IMG/VR virus record: IMGVR_UViG_3300011116_000373
Coordinates: 1-25,845 of that record
Origin: a virus
Direction: 5' to 3' (one strand)
DNA length: 25,845 bases
Numbering within the stretch: the stretch's first letter is position 1; each line of letters begins with the position of its first letter. Shown piece after piece: positions 16,004-23,235 of this stretch. The notes beneath the pieces were generated by a model that was not told the DNA's origin, did no database searches, and saw nothing but the letters and a program-made list of their open reading frames with translations. The position numbers and the translations under genes were made by a program.

Positions 16004-17353
16004 TTAATAGAGCCTGATGCCGGTGCTGCGGCCAGCGCCTGCATGCAATGGGTTGAACTCACGCCACACCAGATACCCAAGCGCATCATTCATGTGGTCA
16101 AAGCCTGCATCCTTGTCCGGCTCGCCCTTGTCGGTGTAGCACTGCAGCTCTAGGCATTCGATAAGTCGCGGACACTGCGCAGCAACCTGCAACCTGACCT
16201 GGCCTTTGCCGTTTTCCAGCAACGCCTGAACAGCAGCCACTCGATCACGGACGGGAGGATTTGCCCTAGGCGACTGGTTGGACATGCCATAGGACTCAAG
16301 AATCTGCACATCGGTCTGGCTTGCGTTGGTGCTGCGGTTGCCGCCGCTGGCATCTGGATAGGCATACATCCGCCGCTCTGGATACCGCCTAACGATCTCC
16401 TGCGCCAATGCGTCGGTGTCATGAGCACCGCTGATCTCATCAATGACCAGCAGGCTGCTGCCAAGCCTGACAGCAATGACGGCACTCATATTGCCAACGT
16501 TGAAGTCAACGCCAATGCGTAACGGTTCGCGGTCAGTGTCCGGCAGCTCGCTGACCACATGCTTAGCCCGGTCAAAGCGGTCATACACCTGGCCTGTTGT
16601 CAGGTTGACGAACTCACCATCCAGATAAGCCCGCAGCAAGCTGGGGTCATAGTTGGCTTCTAGTCGTTCAATGAAGTCCGGCGGTAGGTGTGGGTTATCA
16701 GCGGTGCGCATCTTGATCAGATGCCGGTCTGGCCGCGCCCTGGCTTCATCGCTGCCGAAGGTGTTCCACATCCACCGGAACCCCTCCGGCGTCGATGCAG
16801 CGCCAAACTGACGGACATTGCCAGACCGCAAGCGGCCAAGGATCTTGGGAAATGCCTTGTTTGCAATGCTTGGCGTCACGGTGTCAATCTCATCCGCCAG
16901 CACCCAGGCAAGGTTGAGGCCAATGATGCGTGACCAATTCTCAAAACTGCGGCACAGGATCTTGGTATCACCGCCTGGCAAATGCAGCATGTATTCAGGC
17001 AACGGTGATGCTCTGAACGTGTACGGAATCTCGTACGCCTCCAAGAAAGACTCAAAGTCCGTTTGCCAAATATCCCGGATCAATGGACCTGTTGGCTCCA
17101 TCACCGCACCAATAAAACCCTGATTGGCCGCAGCCAGCATCACCGCTTTAGCGCATAGTGCCCGGGTCTTACCAGCGCCATAACCAGCTGAGATACCAAG
17201 GATCTGCGTGCTGGTGTCATCTACAAACGCAAGCTGTCCTGGATGCAGATCAGCGCGGATTCTCTCTAGCAATTCTGCTGTGTCTTGCTGCGTGGCAGTA
17301 TTCATAAACCCAAGCAAAGCGCCAGGTTCGCAGATGCCGTGAAACAGGCTCAC
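16004..17353 (-). CDS. Terminase large subunit
   Basis: A 449-residue large terminase from GTG 17353, which overlaps the small subunit stop (GTGA). The ATPase domain has Walker A GYGAGKT at 57-63 and Walker B with catalytic acids VLADEID at 151-157, and the 'GAASTPEGFRWMW' coupling segment at ~184-196. The C-terminal nuclease domain has 'IGVDFNVGNMSAVIAV' (Asp283) and 'YAYPDASGG' with a second acidic residue. It packages DNA into the prohead through the portal. A Met at residue 17 is an alternative start, but coupling favours the GTG. Confidence 0.95.
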   Translation of the reverse strand: MSLFHGICEPGALLGFMNTATQQDTAELLERIRADLHPGQLAFVDDTSTQILGISAGYGAGKTRALCAKAVMLAAANQGFIGAVMEPTGPLIRDIWQTDFESFLEAYEIPYTFRASPLPEYMLHLPGGDTKILCRSFENWSRIIGLNLAWVLADEIDTVTPSIANKAFPKILGRLRSGNVRQFGAASTPEGFRWMWNTFGSDEARARPDRHLIKMRTADNPHLPPDFIERLEANYDPSLLRAYLDGEFVNLTTGQVYDRFDRAKHVVSELPDTDREPLRIGVDFNVGNMSAVIAVRLGSSLLVIDEISGAHDTDALAQEIVRRYPERRMYAYPDASGGNRSTNASQTDVQILESYGMSNQSPRANPPVRDRVAAVQALLENGKGQVRLQVAAQCPRLIECLELQCYTDKGEPDKDAGFDHMNDALGYLVWREFNPLHAGAGRSTGIRLY

Positions 17354-17673
17354 GACATTTCAAATCGCAATAACCTTGCCTGATCCTCTAACGCTTTAAT
17401 GGCAATACTGAGATTGCCCTTTTCGCGTGCTTGGCGTTCGTAATCAGCGAGACGTGCAACAGCAGCAGCAAGCCACTGTGGACGCTCCAACTCTGCATCA
17501 AGTGCAATGAGCTGACGAGCGCGAGTCATATATAAATCAGCCTGCCGTTCAGATACGTCCCAAGTTTCTGCGGCATATCGAATAATTTGAGTGCGGCTAT
17601 GAGCACGCAAAAGGAGATCGTAAACGGTGTTTACCCGTTCATCAATCTCCACATTGGTGCTCTTTTTGGCCAC
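17350..17673 (-). CDS. Terminase small subunit
   Basis: A 107-residue protein from GTG 17673, directly upstream of and overlapping the large subunit. An N-terminal helix-turn-helix (~15-55) includes 'RTQIIRYAAETWDVSERQADLYMTRAR', and a C-terminal helical region ('LADYERQAREKGNLSIAIKALEDQARLL') probably oligomerises. Both are normal for small terminases, which recognise the packaging site. It starts four bases after the DnaN stop. Confidence 0.9.
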   Translation of the reverse strand: MAKKSTNVEIDERVNTVYDLLLRAHSRTQIIRYAAETWDVSERQADLYMTRARQLIALDAELERPQWLAAAVARLADYERQAREKGNLSIAIKALEDQARLLRFEMS

Positions 17674-17677
17674 CTAC

Positions 17678-18718
17678 TTAGTTGCGAATTTGAACTGGCA
17701 TAACGAGATATGTTTGTCCTTCTACGTTAGCTGGCGTTAACACTACAGGAGTTGTAGCGGTGTTGGCGGATAGTGTAACAGATTGATGGCCTTTGAAGGC
17801 TTTAAGGCCATCGAGGAGGTAGTGGACATTAAATGCCCAGGTGCCAGAACCAGTGGCTTCAACTTTAAGAAGCTCCTTGCCGTTGTTGGCATCAGCTTCA
17901 GCGGTAATGGCAATAGTGCTATTGACGAGTTCAAGTTTGATGACTGAGTTATGGGCTTCAGCGATCAATGCAACACGCTCTAGGGCACGGGTCAAACGGT
18001 GACGATCAGCGGTGATGGTGTTTTTGAAGCTGGCGGGGATAAGTGCTGCCACGTCAGGGTATTTGCCATCGAGGATGCGGCTGTAGAGGGTGATGCCATC
18101 TTCGGTGGTAATGACAGCCTGGCCGCGTGCGTGAGCAATGGTGACGGTTTGATCCTGCAGAAGACGCATGGTGCTGGCTGGCAGTACCAGATCAAGGCCA
18201 TCAGGCAGGTCAATCGCCATACGCATAAGGCGATGGCCGTCAGTGGCTTCCATGTAACCAGCGGCAAGGTGAATACCAGCTAGGAGCGCCTTGCTGATAT
18301 CAGTGCTGCAGCATGGAAGACAGGCACGAACACCAGCAGACAGCATCAGCTCAGTGCCATCAGCCTCGACCACTGGCAATGCGGGGTAATCCTCCGCATC
18401 CATCGCTGCAAGGCCGTACGTGCCGCTAGAGGCCGTCAAGCCCCCATCGTGGAGGGTGACCACCTCGCCATCCTCAAAGCGGCTCACAAGCCCCGCTAGC
18501 AGCCTGTGCGGTAACGCAACGGTGCCGGGTGTCTCGACTGCTGCCGGGATGGTGACGCTGATGCCAAGGTCGAGGTTGAAGCCGGTGACGGTCATAGCAC
18601 CATCGGCGGCAGCAATCAGGCAACAGCTGAGTATGGGGTGGCTGGTGTTGGTGGCAATAGCAGGTGCAATGGTGCGTAAGGCGTGAGTGAGGTCGCCTTG
18701 TGTGGTGATGAGTTTCAT
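17678..18718 (-). CDS. dnaN: DNA polymerase III sliding clamp (beta subunit)
   Basis: A 346-residue beta clamp, slightly shorter than the usual ~365-375. The three clamp domains can be followed: N-terminal 'HALRTIAPAIATNTSHPILSCCLI', middle 'AGIHLAAGYMEATDGHRLMRM' (the conserved TDGHRL motif), 'YSRILDGKYPD', and the C-terminal 'QTYLVMPVQIRN', equivalent to the YVIMPMRL end. It would clamp a polymerase to DNA and bind other partners via its hydrophobic pocket. A phage-encoded clamp lying directly before the terminase genes is unusual; it may hijack the host Pol III. No phage DNA polymerase is seen in this window. Confidence 0.93.
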   Translation of the reverse strand: MKLITTQGDLTHALRTIAPAIATNTSHPILSCCLIAAADGAMTVTGFNLDLGISVTIPAAVETPGTVALPHRLLAGLVSRFEDGEVVTLHDGGLTASSGTYGLAAMDAEDYPALPVVEADGTELMLSAGVRACLPCCSTDISKALLAGIHLAAGYMEATDGHRLMRMAIDLPDGLDLVLPASTMRLLQDQTVTIAHARGQAVITTEDGITLYSRILDGKYPDVAALIPASFKNTITADRHRLTRALERVALIAEAHNSVIKLELVNSTIAITAEADANNGKELLKVEATGSGTWAFNVHYLLDGLKAFKGHQSVTLSANTATTPVVLTPANVEGQTYLVMPVQIRN

Positions 18719-18721
18719 TGG

Positions 18722-18934
18722 TTAACGGGATCCGACACTAGCGGCTTGGGTGAGATAAAGGATGATGCGGTCGTAATCAGCTTGAAAGCTGGCGACGAGT
18801 TCGGCTGGAATTGGCACACCATCATCGGTGGCATTATCCACAACTGCAGCGGCATACGCAAGCGCATGGTCCATGGTGTCGCTCAGTCGGTTGATGACGG
18901 GTTGCTGTTTAGCTGGGATTTTGATGAGATCCAT
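18722..18934 (-). CDS. Small unknown protein upstream of dnaN
   Basis: A 70-residue, mainly helical, acidic protein (MDLIKIPAKQQPVINRLSDT, then 'AAAVVDNATDDGVPIPAELVASFQADYDRIILYL'). It starts inside the end of the RHH gene (52 bp overlap) and ends three bases before dnaN. No known family recognised. Its position in the replication block suggests a small accessory or partner protein. Confidence 0.65.
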   Translation of the reverse strand: MDLIKIPAKQQPVINRLSDTMDHALAYAAAVVDNATDDGVPIPAELVASFQADYDRIILYLTQAASVGSR

Positions 18935-19167
18935 GTAATTACAAAAGCGGTGAGCTGCTCGACCATCCGACGTGGGATGTCACCACGCAGATAGGTGGAC
19001 GCGTCGGAGACTAAACGGTGATAACCAGCAACGGTAAGTCCGTTGTTGCAATTCATAACAAGCGCCCGGCTGCGGATGAGTTCAGCGCGGGACACACCAA
19101 CCATTGCTGCCTGCTGGTCCAGGGCATCGAGATCAGCTTCATTAAAACGGACTTTCACTTCACGCAT
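18883..19167 (-). CDS. Ribbon-helix-helix protein
   Basis: A 94-residue protein from ATG 19167. The N-terminal ~40 residues (MREVKVRFNEADLDALDQQA, then MVGVSRAELIRSRAL) are a typical CopG/Arc ribbon-helix-helix fold: a beta strand with alternating residues, then two helices with the G-V-S-R-A turn. The rest is helical and may be for oligomerisation. It probably binds DNA and may regulate the replication block. It is immediately downstream of the 11-mer repeat region, a possible target. Confidence 0.78.
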   Translation of the reverse strand: MREVKVRFNEADLDALDQQAAMVGVSRAELIRSRALVMNCNNGLTVAGYHRLVSDASTYLRGDIPRRMVEQLTAFVITWISSKSQLNSNPSSTD

Positions 19168-19190
19168 CAAGCGAGCTCCAAAGGGGGCAA

Positions 19191-19460
19191 TTTAGGCCAT
19201 GTCCCACCTCAAGTGCAGGTAGGGCAGAGGTAGGGCAGGCCAAAACCCAGTGCCTGACTGGCATCTCCCTACCTACCCTACCTTCCCTACTTAGAGTAAT
19301 AAATAAAGAAAGAGAGGGGAAGGAAAGGGCGCGTAGGGGATTCTTGGCAAGAGGTAGGGCAGGGGCAGGTAGGGCAGCAAACCCGACATCAGTTGCAACG
19401 CAGCGCATCTCAGCAATTCAGAGGTAGGGCAGCTACCCCACCCAGGTAGGGCAGGTCTTG
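19191..19460. repeat. Six perfect copies of AGGTAGGGCAG with an AT-rich core; candidate origin or operator array
   Basis: Plus-strand copies of AGGTAGGGCAG start at 19217, 19228 (abutting), 19352, 19367, 19422 and 19444. Between the second and third lies a pyrimidine-rich segment (19267-19290) with two inverted CCCTACCT cores and a further CCCTAC, then an AT-rich stretch (19291-19315) and a purine-rich G-run segment. Most of it lies in the 265 bp without a credible gene between the RHH gene and the VapE/primase gene. The last copy lies inside the 3' end of the latter. Iterons plus an AT-rich unwinding patch beside a replication protein resemble an origin. Protein-binding operators or G-quadruplex-forming DNA are alternatives. 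Confidence 0.65.
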
Positions 19461-21514
19461 CGGTACTTGTATTCCCTACTCCCCCCTGTGCTGACGCGGT
19501 AACGCTTAAAGCCAAGCCGCTTGAGCACGTCGGCCACCTGCATCTGATCTTGTCGTGTTTGGCGCTCAACAGGCTTTTTAATGGCATCTGTTAGTAACTT
19601 TTCTGTGGTGATGTCATCCATTGGATGTGTTCTTAACCAGGCTTCAATTTCAGCCTGCCAGGGATTATCAACGACATAAGATTCGTTCTCGCTTGCAAGC
19701 ATTGCCTCTAGTGCAGCAGGCAATCGGCTGGTTTCACCTTTACGGTATTCAGCAACAGCAGCGGACCATATTGCATCGCGTTCTAGTAATAGCGAAGCGG
19801 TGTCGATTTGATCTGATTGAGTCTTGGTTGTGGGGATCACCCAAAAGCGGCGGTTACCAGTTTCATCAACCAAAAAGCCGGTGGTGCGGTTAGTGGTACC
19901 GACGATGATTCCACGGCGTGGGAATGCTTCAGTTGATTTGCCATAGGGCACGCGGAACATATCAACCGCCTGCGATAAGAAGGCTTTGACTTGACCGGCG
20001 TGCTTACGATTTGTCACATGGTCCAGTTCTGCCCACTCCATAATCCACGAGCGGTGTAATACCATTAGGTCATCTTTGCTGCTGATATCACCAAGCGCAT
20101 CACTGAAAAAGTCACCAGCGAGGCAGTTCCAGAATGATGATTTGTAAGCGCCTTGGTCGCCCATGATGACGCAAGCGGTGTCGTGTTTGCAGCCAGGGTT
20201 GTAGGCGCGGGCGACTGCGCCAATAAGGGTGCGCTTTAGCATCTCGTCGTAGATGGTGCCGGGCTTGTCACCGACGCGGAGATAAGCCGATGCCAGCGCT
20301 TCGATGTAGGCAGGTTCTACGGTGGCGGCTACCCGGTCGAGGTATTCGACAACGGGGTCATAGGGCGACTCATGGGCTACTTGGACGATGCAATCAAGGG
20401 CGATTTCCTTGGATACCTTGTAGCCCATCTGTGCAAGGGTGAGATAAAAGCGCTCAGCACCTTCGATGGCAGTGCCGTCAACTTCGATGCGTTGGGTGAA
20501 GGTGTTGTAACGGTATGCGCTACCACCATCACGTAGGAATGCCAGCAGTTCTGCAGCATTCATCGGTTGCAGTTGCGCCAATGGAGCGCCGCCAGTAGCA
20601 ACAGGCTCTGGCTTAGGCTTGCCGGCACCACCAGCCCGCCGCGGCTCAATTGCTTCGCGGCTACGCCAACCGTCGCGCTTGGCTAGCTGACCGAGGGTGC
20701 CAAGGGTGATGCCACCATCAGGATTGAAGCCGCGCCACTTGTGTTCGCAGTCTCCGGGCTTGAACTTAGACGACTGGGCTGACCATGAGATCCAGTCTTG
20801 CAGGAGGCTGTCATCTGCAAGGCTGTGTAGGGCCATGCCTACCTCAAGCCATTCGTCGTAGTCATCAGCCCTCGCGGGCGATAGCGCTTCAAGGTATGAC
20901 CGTGCTCTAGCGGCATCGCCACCGCTAACGGCTAACGGCAACAATGGGGCAGGCTGCACTGCCTGCCTGAGCATCCGTGCAATGAGATCTGCTGGCGCTT
21001 CGGCAATGGGCAGGTCTGACGGAGAGCGACCTGGCAGCCATGTGTAACCAGAGGTAAGAGGATGGGCGCCAGCTACGACAGACTGGCAGCCATCCCAGCG
21101 CAGTTCTACTTGCTCGGGTTTGCCTTCAACATCGACGACGCCGGTCTTAAAGCGCCGCGTGCGGATTTCGGACCAGTATTGCTTGGGTACTTGGTAGATG
21201 ACCTGAAACCGCCCGTCGCGGCCTGAGGTGACAGTCCAACTAGGCGGCAGGGAGGACACGGGCATCCCCCAGGACTCCAGCATTTGCGATGCGGACTTGC
21301 CGTCATGGTCAAGAAACAGCAGACCGCCAGACGGTGTGCCGCAGCAGACGCCAATAGCACGGGCGCGGTTGGCTTTGATTTCTTTGCCGAGTTCAGCTCT
21401 GGATATGTGGTTTTTCTGCCAGCCGTCCATGTAGGGACGCTTCTGGCCATCTACGGCGACGTAGGACCAGTGGCGCGGCAGTGCAGCTAGCTGTTGCAGC
21501 AGTTCACTGCTCAT
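19433..21514 (-). CDS. Primase-polymerase / PriCT_2 / VapE-type helicase fusion
   Basis: A 693-residue replication protein. Residues ~10-185 are a bifunctional primase-polymerase domain with the D-x-D pair in LLFLDHDG (D69, D71) and 'SVVAGAHP' (His151). Residues ~205-285 fit PriCT_2 ('YLEALSPARADDYDEWLEVGMALH', 'KFKPGDCEHKWRGF'). Residues ~390-600 form the VapE-type ATPase with Walker A GDQGAYKS (452-459), Walker B IMEWAELD (491-498), and 'GTTNRTTGFLVDETGNRRFW' (539-558). It would start and unwind phage replication. Within Walker A the residue before Lys is Tyr, not the commoner Gly. The start overlaps the RHH gene (ATGA). Confidence 0.92.
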   Translation of the reverse strand: MSSELLQQLAALPRHWSYVAVDGQKRPYMDGWQKNHISRAELGKEIKANRARAIGVCCGTPSGGLLFLDHDGKSASQMLESWGMPVSSLPPSWTVTSGRDGRFQVIYQVPKQYWSEIRTRRFKTGVVDVEGKPEQVELRWDGCQSVVAGAHPLTSGYTWLPGRSPSDLPIAEAPADLIARMLRQAVQPAPLLPLAVSGGDAARARSYLEALSPARADDYDEWLEVGMALHSLADDSLLQDWISWSAQSSKFKPGDCEHKWRGFNPDGGITLGTLGQLAKRDGWRSREAIEPRRAGGAGKPKPEPVATGGAPLAQLQPMNAAELLAFLRDGGSAYRYNTFTQRIEVDGTAIEGAERFYLTLAQMGYKVSKEIALDCIVQVAHESPYDPVVEYLDRVAATVEPAYIEALASAYLRVGDKPGTIYDEMLKRTLIGAVARAYNPGCKHDTACVIMGDQGAYKSSFWNCLAGDFFSDALGDISSKDDLMVLHRSWIMEWAELDHVTNRKHAGQVKAFLSQAVDMFRVPYGKSTEAFPRRGIIVGTTNRTTGFLVDETGNRRFWVIPTTKTQSDQIDTASLLLERDAIWSAAVAEYRKGETSRLPAALEAMLASENESYVVDNPWQAEIEAWLRTHPMDDITTEKLLTDAIKKPVERQTRQDQMQVADVLKRLGFKRYRVSTGGSREYKYRKTCPTWVG

Positions 21515-21672
21515 CGGTTGGCCGGCAACACGTTATCAAGATGCAACCGCAGTGCCTGCTCAAGTAACAGCCTGATGGCAGTTGCGCGGTTCATGCGGTC
21601 ACCACGCCAAGAATCGAGTCGTTGCAGCAGGTCTGGGCTAAGGCGTATATGAGTGGGGTGGCTAAGACGCAC
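21511..21672 (-). CDS. Short ribbon-helix-helix regulator
   Basis: A 53-residue protein found by hand, GTG 21672 to TGA 21513-21511, overlapping the primase ATG by 4 bp. Sequence begins (as Met) MRLSHPTHIRLSPDLLQRLD and goes on with 'GDRMNRATAIRLLLEQALRL'. The 'P-x-x-IRLSPxLLxxLDxW...N-R-A-T-A-I-R-LLLEQAL' pattern is a classic RHH domain. It is the first gene of the minus block and starts about 26 bp from a perfect 9+9 palindrome, which makes it the best candidate for the factor that binds there and controls both arms. Confidence 0.8.
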   Translation of the reverse strand: MRLSHPTHIRLSPDLLQRLDSWRGDRMNRATAIRLLLEQALRLHLDNVLPANR

Positions 21673-21688
21673 GGATTTTGGCTAGGGA

Positions 21689-21724
21689 CTTGCACACTGT
21701 AGCAGCGGCTGCTACACTTGCAAG
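21689..21724. promoter_or_regulatory. Palindromic operator overlapping weak symmetric divergent promoter-like elements
   Basis: A perfect inverted repeat TGTAGCAGC (21698-21706), G, GCTGCTACA (21708-21716), flanked by outer inverted arms CTTGCA (21689-21694) and TGCAAG (21719-21724). For the plus strand, TTGCAC at 21690-21695 and TACACT at 21713-21718 are 17 bp apart; for the minus strand, TTGCAA (21723-21718) and TACAGT (21701-21696) are 16 bp apart. The two promoter-like sets therefore share the same 35 bp. The -35 boxes match the consensus only partly. It lies in the 76 bp between the divergent operons. The palindrome is seen; promoter and operator roles are inferred. Confidence 0.6.
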
Positions 21725-21748
21725 GCCTGACACGGCTGCACCACGCCT

Positions 21749-21919
21749 ATGAATCCGATTTATCGCATCACATACCAACGCCCTTGGGGCGAATGTGTGG
21801 TCAACACCACTCAATTTGCTGACGAGGCAGAGTTGCATATTGGTTTTGCAAGGTCATACAAAGGATGCGAGCTTCTCAAAATTGAAGATGTAACCAAAGA
21901 GTATTTACCGGAATCATGA
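21749..21919 (+). CDS. Small unknown protein, first gene of the plus operon
   Basis: A 56-residue protein found by hand: MNPIYRITYQRPWGECVVNT, then 'TQFADEAELHIGFARSYKGCELLKIEDVTKEYLPES'. It reads as a small alpha/beta protein, probably one strand pair, a helix and a strand. Its stop overlaps the IbrA-like start (ATGA), so it could serve as a coupled leader gene. The family is not recognised. It is 31 bp downstream of the promoter-like element. Confidence 0.75.
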   Translation: MNPIYRITYQRPWGECVVNTTQFADEAELHIGFARSYKGCELLKIEDVTKEYLPES

Positions 21920-23235
21920 GCAGAACCTATCTAAAACAGAATGTGTATGACGCTTCTATGGAGCGCCTTGATTTTATCTTTGAGCATTTCACGCGGGTTT
22001 ACGTTTCGTTTTCTGGCGGCAAAGACAGCGGCGTTCTTCTGAATCTTGTCTGCGATTACATAAGAGATCGCAAGCTGTCAGTCAAGGTCGGCGTCCAAAT
22101 CATGGACAATGAAGCCAACTACAACCACAGCAAGGAGTTCATGCATCGCATCCTCGAAGCCAACCACGACATCCTGGACATCTATTGGTGCTGCCTCCCC
22201 ATCACACTGCCTTGCACTGTCAGCTCTTATGAAATCGACTGGCAATGTTGGGGCGAAGCTGATCGTCATCGTTGGATTCAACCTATGCCGCAGCAAGATT
22301 ACATTGTGAACCTGGAAAACCACCCTTTTGGCGATTTGTTTATTGAAAACATGGACTACGCCACTTTCTGGGACATGTTCGCTGAGTGGTATAGCCAGGG
22401 TGAGCCGTGCGCCAACCTAATCGGTATCCGCACTGTTGAGTCGCTAAACCGATTCCGGGCAATTCTGAACCAAGACAAGGAAACCATGCTCGGACGCATG
22501 TGGACTAAGAAAAACACGGCGCATACCTACAACTGCTATCCAATCTATGATTGGCGCACGGAAGACATTTGGACCGCTAACGCCAAGTTTGGGTGGGATT
22601 ACAACAAGCTCTATGACGTGTTTTACATGGCTGGCATCCCGATCAAAAAAATGCGAGTTGCCTCGCCGTTTATGTCAGAGTCCAAATCCAGCCTCGCCAT
22701 GTATCGGGTAATCGATCCGCAAATCTGGGCAAGACTTTGCGCCAGGGTTGGCGGTGCCAACTTTATGGCTACCTATGGCAAACAACTTGATTACAAATCC
22801 TTCAGGTTGCCGCCAGGCCATACTTGGAAATCTTTTGTTAAGTTTCTGTTGGCTACATTGCCGGACCAGTCAAACGCAAATTTTAAGCAGCGCTTCATCC
22901 AGTCAATCCGTTACTGGGGCAGGGTGGGGCGCGGTCTTCCTGAGACCATTATTGAAGCTCTTGATCGTATCGGCATTCGCTTCTACATTAATGGCATTAC
23001 GCTTCATGGTGGCAACAACCTGCGCCGTGTTGTGATCAAGGTGCCACCTGATCACCTTGATGATTTGCCATGCCACAACAGCATGGTTACATCGTGGAAG
23101 CGGTTTGCAATCACCGTGCTCAAGAACGACCACACTTGCAAATACCTTGGTTTAGCTCCAACACAAGAGCAACAGCGCCGCCAAAAATCAATCCAACGCA
23201 AGTACAGCCAAGTCCTTAACCGTTCTGCCAAATGA
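21916..23235 (+). CDS. IbrA-like PP-loop protein (PAPS reductase family with DUF3440-like region)
   Basis: A 439-residue protein. The PP-loop SGGKDS at 33-38 binds ATP/phosphate in the PAPS reductase/ATP-pyrophosphatase family. Then follow 'GIRTVESLNRFRAIL' and 'NCYPIYDWRTEDIWTANAKFGWDYNKLYDVFYMAGIPIKKMRVASPF', 'WARLCARVGGANFMATYG' and 'LPPGHTWKSFVKFLL', which I recognise from the DUF3440/IbrA group. The last 50 residues contain 'TSWKRFAITVLKNDH' and an Arg/Lys/Gln-rich end. IbrA and IbrB were described as regulators of immunoglobulin-binding proteins in E. coli, and pairs like this occur in phages and mobile elements. The reaction is unknown; true sulphate reduction is unlikely since no other assimilation genes are present. 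Confidence 0.88.
   Translation: MSRTYLKQNVYDASMERLDFIFEHFTRVYVSFSGGKDSGVLLNLVCDYIRDRKLSVKVGVQIMDNEANYNHSKEFMHRILEANHDILDIYWCCLPITLPCTVSSYEIDWQCWGEADRHRWIQPMPQQDYIVNLENHPFGDLFIENMDYATFWDMFAEWYSQGEPCANLIGIRTVESLNRFRAILNQDKETMLGRMWTKKNTAHTYNCYPIYDWRTEDIWTANAKFGWDYNKLYDVFYMAGIPIKKMRVASPFMSESKSSLAMYRVIDPQIWARLCARVGGANFMATYGKQLDYKSFRLPPGHTWKSFVKFLLATLPDQSNANFKQRFIQSIRYWGRVGRGLPETIIEALDRIGIRFYINGITLHGGNNLRRVVIKVPPDHLDDLPCHNSMVTSWKRFAITVLKNDHTCKYLGLAPTQEQQRRQKSIQRKYSQVLNRSAK

Noticed and set aside
19217-19454. A CRISPR array
   Set aside because: Repeats are only 11 bp, irregularly spaced (one pair abuts), and there are no uniform spacers or cas genes.
19160-19587. Two minus-strand frames of 82 and 98 codons over the repeat region
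   Set aside because: Their Leu/Pro/Tyr-rich sequence simply follows the CTGCCCTACCT repeats and the shadow of the helicase gene end.
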